Source: Methylobacterium crusticola (GTDB lineage Bacteria > Pseudomonadota > Alphaproteobacteria > Rhizobiales > Beijerinckiaceae). From it: 64,000 nucleotides of DNA. Both the position numbers and the translations under genes were made by a program. The notes under the pieces are model-generated. The model was not told the origin of the DNA and made no database searches. It was given only the letters and a program-made list of their open reading frames with translations. Shown here one piece after another: positions 17,501-24,524 of this stretch. The stretch lies in contig NZ_QOWC01000001.1 of assembly GCF_003574465.1 (NCBI RefSeq), positions 62,001 through 126,000 on the forward strand. The letters are read 5' to 3'. How positions within the stretch are numbered: the first letter of the stretch is position 1; each line of letters begins with the position of its first letter.

Positions 17501-18878
17501 GGTAGTTGCCGAGCAGCACGCTATCGAGGCGGGCGGTCGCGTCCTCGACCAGCACGGCGGCCGAGAAGTAGCGCGTCACGAGGTGCGAGGCGATCGAGTG
17601 GTCGTTGGTGCCCATGTAGCGCACCGACAGGCCGGGCTCGATCTCGCCGGTGACGCCGGACTTGTGCAGGCCGACCACGCCCTGCTCGCCCTCGCCGACG
17701 CGCAGCAGCAGGATCGAGGTGGTCTGCGCGCCCGTGACCGGGTCGATGTCGATCGGCAGCTTGTCGCTGGGGACGAGCGGCACGCCGCGCCAGGTGATGA
17801 ACGGCGCCCCGAACAGGTGGACGACCACCGGCGGAACGCCGCGGCGGGTCGCCTCCCGGCCGAAGGCCGCGATGGCGCGCGGATGCGCGACGAAGAAGGC
17901 GGGCTTCTTCCAGACCAGGGTCAGGAGCTCGTCGAGGTCGTCCGGGGTCGGCGGACCGCCGCGGGTCGGGATGCGCTGGCGCGGGCTCACCTCGTTGAGG
18001 AGGCCGAACTGCGAGTTGTTCAGCAGTTCCCACTCCTCGCGCTCCTTCACGGCGTCGACCGTGAGGCGGATCTGCTCGCGCAGCTGATCGATCTCGTTGG
18101 AGTAGAGATCGGTGACGCGGGTGTGGGTGTTGAGGATCGTCTGGATCGTCGAGAGGTGGTACTCGCGCGGATCGATCTCGTAATCGACGAAGGTGGTCGG
18201 CAGGCGCGGCTCGCCGGCATGGACCGCCAGCAGCTCGATGCCCTGCTCGCCGTGGGAGTTGGTGTGACCCCGCAGGCGGTCGCGCTCCTCGCGGTACTGG
18301 GCGATGCGCGAGGCGATGGCCTCGTCCTCGACCGCGGCGCGCTCGAGGGTGAGCAGCGTCACCGCCGAGAGCGCCCTGACGGCCGGGGCGGGGGCCGCCT
18401 CGCCGAGGAGGTCGCCGTCGCCGAAGTAGTCGCCGCGCGTCGCGAGGCCCTGACGCAGGTGGCCCTTGTAGGGACCCGACAGGATCAGCTCGACGGTACC
18501 GTCGGCGACGACCACGAGGCTGCGGCCCGTCGAGCCCTCTTCGGCGATGATGTCGCCGGCCCGGTGGCGGCTCTCGGTGAACCGGCCGGCGAGCGCCGCG
18601 AGCTCGGCGTCGCCGAGGCGGCTGAACAGCGGCACCGCCCGCAACGAGCCCGGACGGACCGTGCGGCCCTCGCCCTCGGCCGCGAGGTCGATGCGGCCGG
18701 GCTTGGCCAGCACGACGGCGCGGCGGTTGACCCGGTAGACGCCGCCCGGCACGTCGACGAAGGGCAGGAGCCGCAGGAGGAAGCGCGGCGTGTTGGCCGC
18801 GTTCTGGACCGAGGTGACGGTCGCTGTGGCGAGATTGCGTGCGGCTGAGGCGCTGACGCTCAAACCCGGTCCACTCAT
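17487..18878 (-). CDS. Family 2 encapsulin shell protein with cyclic-nucleotide-binding-like insert
   Basis: A 463-residue HK97-fold shell protein. ATG 18878 (MSGPGLSVSASAARNLATAT) is chosen because GGAG precedes it and the upstream frame is not protein-like. Residues 1-75 form the N-arm and start of the shell fold. About 78-180 are a cNMP-binding-type domain: VPLFSRLGDAELAALAGRF, GDIIAEEG, and a phosphate-cassette-like LLGEAAPAPAVRALS with Glu and Arg kept. The rest is the shell body: ELLAVHAGEPRLPTTFVDYE, HTRVTDLYSNEIDQL, NNSQFGLL and the C-terminal YFSAAVLVEDATARLDSVLLGNY. Shells without the insert are about 310-330 residues. It overlaps the desulfurase cargo gene by 14 bases. Proposed role: a protein nanocompartment storing or channelling sulfur. 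Confidence 0.92.
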   Translation of the reverse strand: MSGPGLSVSASAARNLATATVTSVQNAANTPRFLLRLLPFVDVPGGVYRVNRRAVVLAKPGRIDLAAEGEGRTVRPGSLRAVPLFSRLGDAELAALAGRFTESRHRAGDIIAEEGSTGRSLVVVADGTVELILSGPYKGHLRQGLATRGDYFGDGDLLGEAAPAPAVRALSAVTLLTLERAAVEDEAIASRIAQYREERDRLRGHTNSHGEQGIELLAVHAGEPRLPTTFVDYEIDPREYHLSTIQTILNTHTRVTDLYSNEIDQLREQIRLTVDAVKEREEWELLNNSQFGLLNEVSPRQRIPTRGGPPTPDDLDELLTLVWKKPAFFVAHPRAIAAFGREATRRGVPPVVVHLFGAPFITWRGVPLVPSDKLPIDIDPVTGAQTTSILLLRVGEGEQGVVGLHKSGVTGEIEPGLSVRYMGTNDHSIASHLVTRYFSAAVLVEDATARLDSVLLGNYHDYA

Positions 18879-19086
18879 CGAGGTTCGTCTCCGTTTCGCC
18901 GTCTCGGGGCCGGTCCCGGCCCGGCACTCTGCGCGCATGACGCCGGGAACCGTGGCCGTCCGCGTGGGCCGGCACGTCGGGGCAGACGATCGTCGGACCG
19001 CAATCCTGCCTGTTCTGGCGCCTTGATGTCCGCGAGGACGCAGGCCGATACTTGAATACTGACCGGACTGCCCGTCGCTGCCGCAG

Positions 19087-19190
19087 CGATAGCGGCGATC
19101 GAGCGCGAGCGTCAATAGAATTTTTTGCTGTTTCTCACTCTAATGAGCATAGAAAATTCTTCTAAACCGCGGCATTAGATAAGATCCATC
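19087..19190 (-). promoter_or_regulatory. Promoter and AT-rich control region of the encapsulin operon
   Basis: On the minus strand TTGACG (19115-19110) is followed after 17 bases by CTATCG (19092-19087), giving a leader of about 200 bases before the encapsulin ATG. Directly upstream is an A/T-rich stretch to about 19240, unusual in this genome, with TAGAA-N5-TTCTA at 19150-19164 and CTCA-N6-TGAG at 19134-19147. It resembles LysR/CysB-type activator regions, but no such site can be assigned. The block before -35 reads ATTCTATTGAC, akin to the ATTCTCGTTGAC at 23351. Confidence 0.45.
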
Positions 19191-19285
19191 TAAATTTCAA
19201 GACTATCGTGGAATATAATTTTATAGGATCGCGGGCATGCCGCGATCCCGCGATGAACCGTCTCCGAAAGGAATTTCCGGCACCG

Positions 19286-20194
19286 TCAGATGCCGTCGCC
19301 GAAGAACTGGTCCATGGTCAGGGCCGGTTCCTCCGAGCGCGGGATGCGCGAGACCACCCGGGCCGGCACGCCCGCGACCGTGGTGTGGGGCGGCACGTCG
19401 TGCAGTACGACCGCGGCGGCGGCGACCTTCGCGCCCTCGCCGACCCGGATGTTGCCGAGCACCTTGGCGCCGACGCTGAGGAGCACCCCGCGCTCGATCT
19501 TCGGGTGGCGGTCGCCGCTGTCCTTGCCGTTGCCGCCGAGGGTCACGGATTGCAGGATCGACACGTCGTCGGCGATGATTGTGGTCTCGCCGATCACGAC
19601 CCCGGTGGCGTGGTCGATGAACACGCCCGAGCCGATCCGCGCCGCCGGGTGGATGTCGCAGCCGAACACCTCCGAGATCCGGCTCTGGACGTGGAGGGCC
19701 AGCGTCATCCGGCCCTGGTGCCAGAGCCAGTGGGCGATCCGGTAGCCCTCGAGGGCGGCGAGCCCCTTGTAGAACAGGAACGGGTCGAGGTAGCGGCGGC
19801 AGGTCGGGTCGCGCTCGCGGATCGCGATCAGGTCGCGCACCGCGTGGGCGCCGGCATGCGGGTCGGCCTCGAAGGCGGCGAGGCACAGATCGCGCATCGC
19901 CAGGCGGGCGAGGTCGCCGTCGCCGAGCCGGTGGGCGAGGCGGTAGGCGAGGGCCTGCGCGAGGCTGCGCTGGTCGAGGATCGTCGCTTGGATGATCCCG
20001 GCGTAGAGCGGCTCCTCGATCAAAGCCGCCTCCGCCTCGGCGCGCAGCTCCGCCCAGACGTCGGCCTCCGCCGTGCTGTGGCTCGTCGCGCGCAGGGGCG
20101 GCTGGCGCAGGGCGGAGCCGGCCGCGCGGTACGAGGAATGCGGCCCCGCGGGCGAGCCTGTCGGAGAATCCAGGTCCGTACTGGCCGAATCCAT
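19286..20194 (-). CDS. cysE: Serine O-acetyltransferase
   Basis: A 302-residue enzyme that makes O-acetylserine from serine and acetyl-CoA, the carbon skeleton for cysteine. After a loose N-terminus of about 40 residues come the helical domain (AELRAEAEAALIEEPLYAGI, CRRYLDPFLFYKGLAALEGYRIAH) and the left-handed beta helix with the catalytic region: DIHPAARIGSGVFIDHATG, VVIGETTIIADDVSILQSVT, LGGNGKDSGDRHPKI. GNIRVGEGAKVAAAAVV and HTTVAGVPARVV complete it. It lies 27 bases after the 69-residue gene and upstream of the encapsulin operon. Cysteine made through this route would feed the encapsulated desulfurase, or refill from stored sulfur. Confidence 0.95.
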   Translation of the reverse strand: MDSASTDLDSPTGSPAGPHSSYRAAGSALRQPPLRATSHSTAEADVWAELRAEAEAALIEEPLYAGIIQATILDQRSLAQALAYRLAHRLGDGDLARLAMRDLCLAAFEADPHAGAHAVRDLIAIRERDPTCRRYLDPFLFYKGLAALEGYRIAHWLWHQGRMTLALHVQSRISEVFGCDIHPAARIGSGVFIDHATGVVIGETTIIADDVSILQSVTLGGNGKDSGDRHPKIERGVLLSVGAKVLGNIRVGEGAKVAAAAVVLHDVPPHTTVAGVPARVVSRIPRSEEPALTMDQFFGDGI

Positions 20195-20221
20195 GCGGGT
20201 GGGGGCTCCTGTCGGGCGCGG

Positions 20222-20431
20222 TTACTGCACCCGCCGGAACAGGTCCGGCAGGTAGCGCTGCAGGGTCTCGTGGCCGTCGAACTTGACGTCGACGGTCGGG
20301 CTGGTCCCGCCTTCCTGGCCATGGATGCCGAGGATCCGGCCCTTGGCGTTGCGCCAGATCCCGAGGACGTCGGCGAGGTCGAGCCGCTCGAACACCACCT
20401 CGTCGCCGCGCGTCATCGTCGCTTCAGCCAT
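20222..20431 (-). CDS. Small conserved-looking protein in the sulfur locus
   Basis: A 69-residue protein from ATG 20431, with GGGAGGATCACGCC (minus strand) upstream. Sequence features: TRGDEVVFERLDLADVLGIW, then RNAKGRILGIHGQEGG, then DVKFDGHETLQRYLPDLFRRV. It looks like a small beta-rich fold with a final helix; no Cys, no signal. It is first in a two-gene unit with cysE and divergent from the YeeE genes, so a role in sulfur handling is inferred. I do not recognise a named family. Confidence 0.7.
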   Translation of the reverse strand: MAEATMTRGDEVVFERLDLADVLGIWRNAKGRILGIHGQEGGTSPTVDVKFDGHETLQRYLPDLFRRVQ

Positions 20432-20576
20432 GGCGTGATCCTCCCGGTGCTCTCGCGGGTGCATCTGCGGCGCGTCGCGATCCTGCGGATGGGAAGAACC
20501 TCCCTCCGTTCCGGCGAGATCGGAGAAGGGCGTGGTCGCGGGCGGCGCTGGCGAGAGCATTTACTTCGCTAACCTG

Positions 20577-20605
20577 TTGCGTTTGCTCGATAATTCACGA
20601 ATAAT
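20577..20605 (+). promoter_or_regulatory. Candidate promoter for the YeeE-type transporter genes
   Basis: TTGCGT (20577-20582), 17 bases, AATAAT (20600-20605) within a short A/T-richer stretch between the divergent 69-residue gene and the transporter genes. Modest match to a sigma-70-type promoter. Confidence 0.3.
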
Positions 20606-20710
20606 CCTCCGACGGCAAGCCTTGTTCCGCGCTGTCCCCGCCGGTATGCCAGGGACCGTCGCATGCGCCGCGACGCCGGATCGCCGGCGCCGCAGATCCC
20701 GGGTCACCCG

Positions 20711-21124
20711 ATGATGATCTTCGCGTCCGCCTTCGCGGGCGGCCTCCTGATCGGCCTCTCGGCCGCCCTGTTCCTCCTGCTCAACGGCCGCATCGCCGGG
20801 ATCAGCGGCCTCGTCGCCGGTCTGGGCCGCCCGGCGGATCCCTCGTGGCGCACCGGCCTCGCCTTCCTGGTCGGCCTCGTCCTCGGGCCGCCGGTCTTCG
20901 CGGTCCTCGCCGGCGCCTGGCCGGTGATGCGGATCGACGCGAGCCTGCCGGTGCTGGCGCTGGCGGGGCTGCTCGTCGGCTTCGGGACCCGGCTCGGCTC
21001 GGGCTGCACCTCCGGTCACGGGGTCTGCGGCCTCGCCCGCCTCTCGGTGCGCTCGGCCGTGGCCGTTCTCGTCTTCCTGGGAAGCGGGATGCTGACGGTC
21101 GCCGTCGGCCGGGTGCTGTCGTGA
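20711..21124 (+). CDS. YeeE/YedE-type sulfur transporter, first half
   Basis: A 137-residue inner-membrane protein from ATG 20711; the longer frame from 20663 adds a polar stretch. Four hydrophobic segments. The signature [21 protein letters not shown] near residues 95-115 carries the two Cys used in YeeE-type thiosulfate import. In E. coli YeeE is one chain; many proteobacteria use two half-size proteins, as here. Its stop overlaps the GTG of the next gene. It probably brings thiosulfate or a related sulfur species into the cell for the encapsulin-cysE locus. Confidence 0.9.
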   Translation: MMIFASAFAGGLLIGLSAALFLLLNGRIAGISGLVAGLGRPADPSWRTGLAFLVGLVLGPPVFAVLAGAWPVMRIDASLPVLALAGLLVGFGTRLGSGCTSGHGVCGLARLSVRSAVAVLVFLGSGMLTVAVGRVLS

Positions 21125-21555
21125 TCCAGTCCCTGCGCCTCGCCACCGCGCTCCTGTCCGGCCTCGTCTTCGGGGTCGGGCTCGCGCTCTCCGGCATGCT
21201 CGACCCCGCCCGGGTGCGGGGATTCCTCGACGTGACCGGCGCCTGGGACCCGACCCTCGCCTTCGTGCTGGCCGGCGCCGTCACCGCGTCGGGCCTCGGC
21301 ACCGCCCTGGCGCGCCGCCTGCGCCGCCCGGTCCTGGCGAACTCGTTCGACTGGCCGACGCGGAGCCGGATCGACTTCGCCCTGATCCTCGGCGCAGGCC
21401 TGTTCGGCGTCGGCTGGGGCCTGTCGGGCTTCTGCCCCGGGCCCGCGGTGGCGGCCCTCTCCGGCCGGTCGCTGCCGGTCGCGGTGTTCGTCGTCGCGAT
21501 GCTCGCCGGCATGGCGGCGCACGGCGCCGCGCGCCGCGTGCTGCTCGTCCGTTAG
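21121..21555 (+). CDS. YeeE/YedE-type sulfur transporter, second half (DUF6691)
   Basis: A 144-residue membrane protein from GTG 21121, overlapping the previous stop by 4 bases. It has four hydrophobic segments and [18 protein letters not shown] near residues 97-114, the matching GxxCPGP motif of the second half. It begins with [21 protein letters not shown], typical of DUF6691. Together with the preceding protein it would make a complete transporter. Confidence 0.9.
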   Translation: MIQSLRLATALLSGLVFGVGLALSGMLDPARVRGFLDVTGAWDPTLAFVLAGAVTASGLGTALARRLRRPVLANSFDWPTRSRIDFALILGAGLFGVGWGLSGFCPGPAVAALSGRSLPVAVFVVAMLAGMAAHGAARRVLLVR

Positions 21556-21559
21556 CCCG

Positions 21560-23146
21560 TCACGGCGCGAGCCAGGTCTCCGAGAAGTCGCCGGTGGCGA
21601 GGTCGATGCTGTTGAACAGGCCCCGCACCCGGGCGTTCTGGACCGCGATCGTCGGGATCGTCACCAGGGCGAGCGCCGGCAGGTCGGCGCCGACGATGCC
21701 CTGGATCTGCCGGAAGATCTCCCGCCGGCGCGCCTCGTCGACCTCCGTCGCCGCCCGGCGAAACAGGTCGTCGACCGCCGGCACGTCGTAATGGGCGGCG
21801 TTCAGGTAGGGCAGCGGGCGCTTGATCCCGTCCGACCAGTACAACCGCTGGACGCCGACGGTCGGATCGAACAGGCGGCTGATGCCGTTGAGGTTGAAGT
21901 CGAAGTCGCGCTCGTAATAGACCCGCCGGATGAAGGTGGCGAGGTCGCCGTCGGCCATGTCGACCTTGACGCCGACCCGCGAGAACGCGGCGCGCAGGTA
22001 CTCCGCGGTCTTCCTGAAGGTCGGTCCCGGATGGAAGGTGAGCCTGAGGGAGAAGCGCGTGCCGTCCGGCCCGCGGGACGCCCCGGCCTCGTCGAGCAGC
22101 CGGTTCGCCCGGGCGAGATCGAACGGGTAGGCGAACGGCGCCTCGTCGTTGTAGGCCTTGAGCGCCGCCGGGATCGTCGAGCCGGCGGCCTCGGCGTGTC
22201 CGTAGAAGATCGTGCCCGTGATGATCCGGCGGTCGATGGCCGAGGCGAGGGCGTGGCGGACTTCCGCCCGCGCCAGCACCGGCCGGTCAAGGTTGAATTC
22301 GAGCACCTGCGCGTTGTTGAGGTAGTCGTCGGAGACGGCCGTCACCGCGAGCCGCGGGTGCGACCTCAACCGCTCGAGCTCCGGCAGAGCGACGCTGTAG
22401 CTGACGTCGGCCTCGCCGGCCTCGAGCGCCGTCGAGACCGCCATCGTGTCGGCGACGAAGCGCACCACGATGCGGTCGAGGTAGGGCTGCCCGGGCTGCC
22501 AGTATTCCGGGTTGCGGCGCAGGACGACGTGGCTGCCCCGCGCCCACTCGGTGAAGATGTAGGGCCCGGTCCCGACCGGGGCGCTGCCGTTCGGGCTGTC
22601 GCCGTAGGCCTCGCCCGGATAGGCGTGGGCCGGCACGATCGGCGACTCGGCCGCGGTGAGCGCCTTGAGGAGGTACGGCGTCGGTTTCGACAGGACCAGG
22701 ATCGCCGTCAGCGGGTCCGGCGTCTCGACCGCGACGAGGTTCGCGAAGGTGATGCGCCCGCGCGGGCCGATGGTCCTCAGCGCCAGGAGCGAGAAGCGGA
22801 CGTCGGCCGCGGTGAACGGCCGGCCGTCGTGCCACTTGACGCCCGGCCGCAAGGTGAAGCGGTAGCGCAGCCCGTCCTCGCTGACGCTCCAGCCCGTCGC
22901 CAGCAGCGGCTGCGGCGCGAAGCTCGCGTCGAAGCGCAGCAGGCCCTCGGTGACCTTCGTGCTGATGTTGCGGGTCCGGGTGTTCGAGTCGGTGAGCGGC
23001 ACGAGGGTGGTCGGCTCGCCGACCTCGACGAGCGTCAGCGTGCCGCCCCGCCGCGGCTCCGCGCCCTGCGCGCGGGCGAGGCGGGCGCTGAGAGGCAGGA
23101 GCAGCGTCGACGACAGGAGGGCGAGGGCTCGGCGGCGATCGGGCAT
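21560..23146 (-). CDS. ABC-transporter periplasmic binding protein, oligopeptide/glutathione type (SBP_bac_5)
   Basis: A 528-residue periplasmic protein, start MPDRRRALALLSSTLLLPLS at 23146 with an RR-containing signal peptide cleaved near ARAQG. The mature part shows GGTLTLVEVGEPTTLVPL, the family hallmark FTLRPGVKWHDGRPFTAADV, then GTGPYIFTEWARG, and LNNAQVLEFNLDRPVLARAEVRHAL. Such proteins deliver peptides, nickel or glutathione to an ABC permease; no permease or ATPase gene is in this window. It ends 4 bases from the convergent YeeE gene. Its promoter shares an element with groES, so sulfur-linked uptake (glutathione or a sulfur peptide) is a reasonable inference. Confidence 0.9.
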   Translation of the reverse strand: MPDRRRALALLSSTLLLPLSARLARAQGAEPRRGGTLTLVEVGEPTTLVPLTDSNTRTRNISTKVTEGLLRFDASFAPQPLLATGWSVSEDGLRYRFTLRPGVKWHDGRPFTAADVRFSLLALRTIGPRGRITFANLVAVETPDPLTAILVLSKPTPYLLKALTAAESPIVPAHAYPGEAYGDSPNGSAPVGTGPYIFTEWARGSHVVLRRNPEYWQPGQPYLDRIVVRFVADTMAVSTALEAGEADVSYSVALPELERLRSHPRLAVTAVSDDYLNNAQVLEFNLDRPVLARAEVRHALASAIDRRIITGTIFYGHAEAAGSTIPAALKAYNDEAPFAYPFDLARANRLLDEAGASRGPDGTRFSLRLTFHPGPTFRKTAEYLRAAFSRVGVKVDMADGDLATFIRRVYYERDFDFNLNGISRLFDPTVGVQRLYWSDGIKRPLPYLNAAHYDVPAVDDLFRRAATEVDEARRREIFRQIQGIVGADLPALALVTIPTIAVQNARVRGLFNSIDLATGDFSETWLAP

Positions 23147-23336
23147 GATTGGCCTGGAGAGAGCGGGTCGGGAGGTCGGACGGCGCACCCGGAGGCCGGA
23201 AACGCTCGGCCTCGGCGGCGTGGTCGTGGATGTCCGGCAGCGCGCGCAGTCCCGCGGCGTACCGCGTCGCGGCGGCCGGAGCGGAAGGCGGCGGCGCCCG
23301 AGATGACGCGCGCATGCTCCGCTCCGACTCCGTCCC

Positions 23337-23366
23337 CTGTCAACGAGAATGTTCTTTTTAGAGTAC
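23337..23366 (-). promoter_or_regulatory. Second copy of the groES-type promoter element
   Basis: GTTCTTTTTAGAGTAC at 23351-23366. On the minus strand the block continues AAAGAACATTCTCG into TTGACA, a perfect -35 hexamer, about 190 bases before the binding-protein ATG. Alignment with 14966-14995 shows identity through AAAAAGAACA-TCTCGTTGAC with only few changes. The palindrome is less perfect here (two mismatches). Confidence 0.6.
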
Positions 23367-23516
23367 GCCGCCGAGGGAGACGACATCGCTCTCACGATCT
23401 CCGGTACGGCGAAATTCGTCCAAAACCGGCGGATTTCCGGGTTTCTCGACAGGGAAGCCTTGCTCGAGGCGGGAGCATCGGCGAGAATCTCCTGCTCGTG
23501 ACGCCGCCGACCGATC

Positions 23517-23532
23517 GTTCATTTAAACGAAC
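23517..23532. promoter_or_regulatory. Third GTTC-N8-GAAC palindrome
   Basis: GTTCATTTAAACGAAC has the same 16-base spacing and outer GTTC/GAAC arms as the two promoter-linked copies, with a TTTAAA centre. No TTGAC follows on either side. It lies 150 bases upstream of the second copy and may be an auxiliary site. Confidence 0.35.
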
Positions 23533-24095
23533 ACGTGCCGCGATCGTCGGTGCCGGGTCAGCGCGTCGGCCGGGGCCGGGCCGGCCGATGCCCACCTTCC
23601 AGGAATGCCCGCAGGCCGCCGCGCCGGCGAGGTGACCGGCTCGGGTGCCCCGGAGGCGCGGCGCGGCTGACGTGCTGGGCTCCTGCTCGGGCGGGAGGTC
23701 GGAACGGAGGTCGCGGCGCCGTTCGTAGCGGACCGCGCGGCGCCGGACCGGGGCGAGCCAGGACCGCGTCCGCGCGATCACGCGGCGGCGCCGGGTCAGG
23801 CGCTGGCTGCTCTCGATCCCGCGGCGAGCGATGCGATGTCGAATGTGCCGACGGGTCAGCGCCCGGCGGCAGCGGCGGTGGTCGTCAGCCCTGTCGGCGT
23901 GCAGCTTGGCCGTGCACCCGCGTGGCCGCCCTCAGGGCGACGTGGGCTGGGCCGACGTATTCCAGCATCGCGTGCCGCCGTGATCAGCCTCGATCGGTGT
24001 GACCGCCGCCCCGTTCTCGTGACGATGCCTGCGCAAGATGTTAGACCTGCATCCAGCAGACATCCTCGCATTGTTCCGAGCAACAGCGCTTGAAA
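23533..24095. other. Gap without a recognised gene between sulfur locus and peptide cassette
   Basis: About 560 GC-rich bases. Open frames on both strands are Arg/Gly/Pro rich, without motifs or good start sites. I see nothing to annotate here apart from the palindrome at its left edge. Confidence 0.4.
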
Positions 24096-24103
24096 TGAAG
24101 CAA

Positions 24104-24131
24104 AGCCCGCCGCGGCAGGGCCGGGCGGGCT
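24104..24131 (-). terminator. Intrinsic terminator of the peptide precursor gene
   Basis: AGCCCGCC at 24104-24111 pairs with GGCGGGCT at 24124-24131, an 8-bp perfect stem. On the minus strand the stem is followed by TTGCTTCATTTC, a U-rich tail. It lies 27 bases after the precursor stop. Confidence 0.75.
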
Positions 24132-24157
24132 GAGGTCGCGTCGATGCGCTAGAAATG

Positions 24158-24340
24158 TCAGAACCTGAAGAAGCTCGGAAGCGAGAACGACGGCAGCACC
24201 TTGAGGAACGAGAACGAGCTGAAGAGCTTGAAACTCTCCTTGGGCGGCAGCGGCTGCGGGTTGAGGCCGCCGGAAACCTGATCGAGGTCGGCGTCGCTCA
24301 GGCTGCCGGTCTGAGCGAAGTTCTGAGTGGCCTTGGTCAT
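24158..24340 (-). CDS. Double-glycine leader peptide precursor (candidate secreted peptide)
   Basis: A 60-residue protein from ATG 24340, with a perfect AGGAGG five bases upstream. Leader: MTKATQNFAQTGSLSDADLD then QVSGG at residues 21-25, the L-x-D-x-x-L-x-x-V-x-GG pattern cut by C39 peptidases. Predicted mature peptide, residues 26-60, has 35 residues: it begins LNPQPLPPKESF and is otherwise built of Phe, Ser, Leu, Pro and Lys (8 Phe, 7 Ser, 6 Pro). It has no Cys or Thr, so thioether rings from Cys are excluded. Net charge about +3. It is downstream of a full NHLM export cassette, 184 bases after the second ABC gene, with its own terminator. A bacteriocin-like or signalling role is inferred. 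Confidence 0.85.
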   Translation of the reverse strand: MTKATQNFAQTGSLSDADLDQVSGGLNPQPLPPKESFKLFSSFSFLKVLPSFSLPSFFRF

Positions 24341-24524
24341 CGTGTCCTCCTGGTCGGTGCGACCGTCCGTCGCCAGGAGAGATTGACTTGGGACCCGGCG
24401 CGTTGATGTGCTGCAAGACACACCGGTGAGGGTGACGCCCGTGACGGGGCTCGGCCGTGGCGGGGCCGCACGGGCTGAGATCCCGCAGCCTGCCGGCGGG
24501 TGGGCACGCGCCTTCCGGACACCG

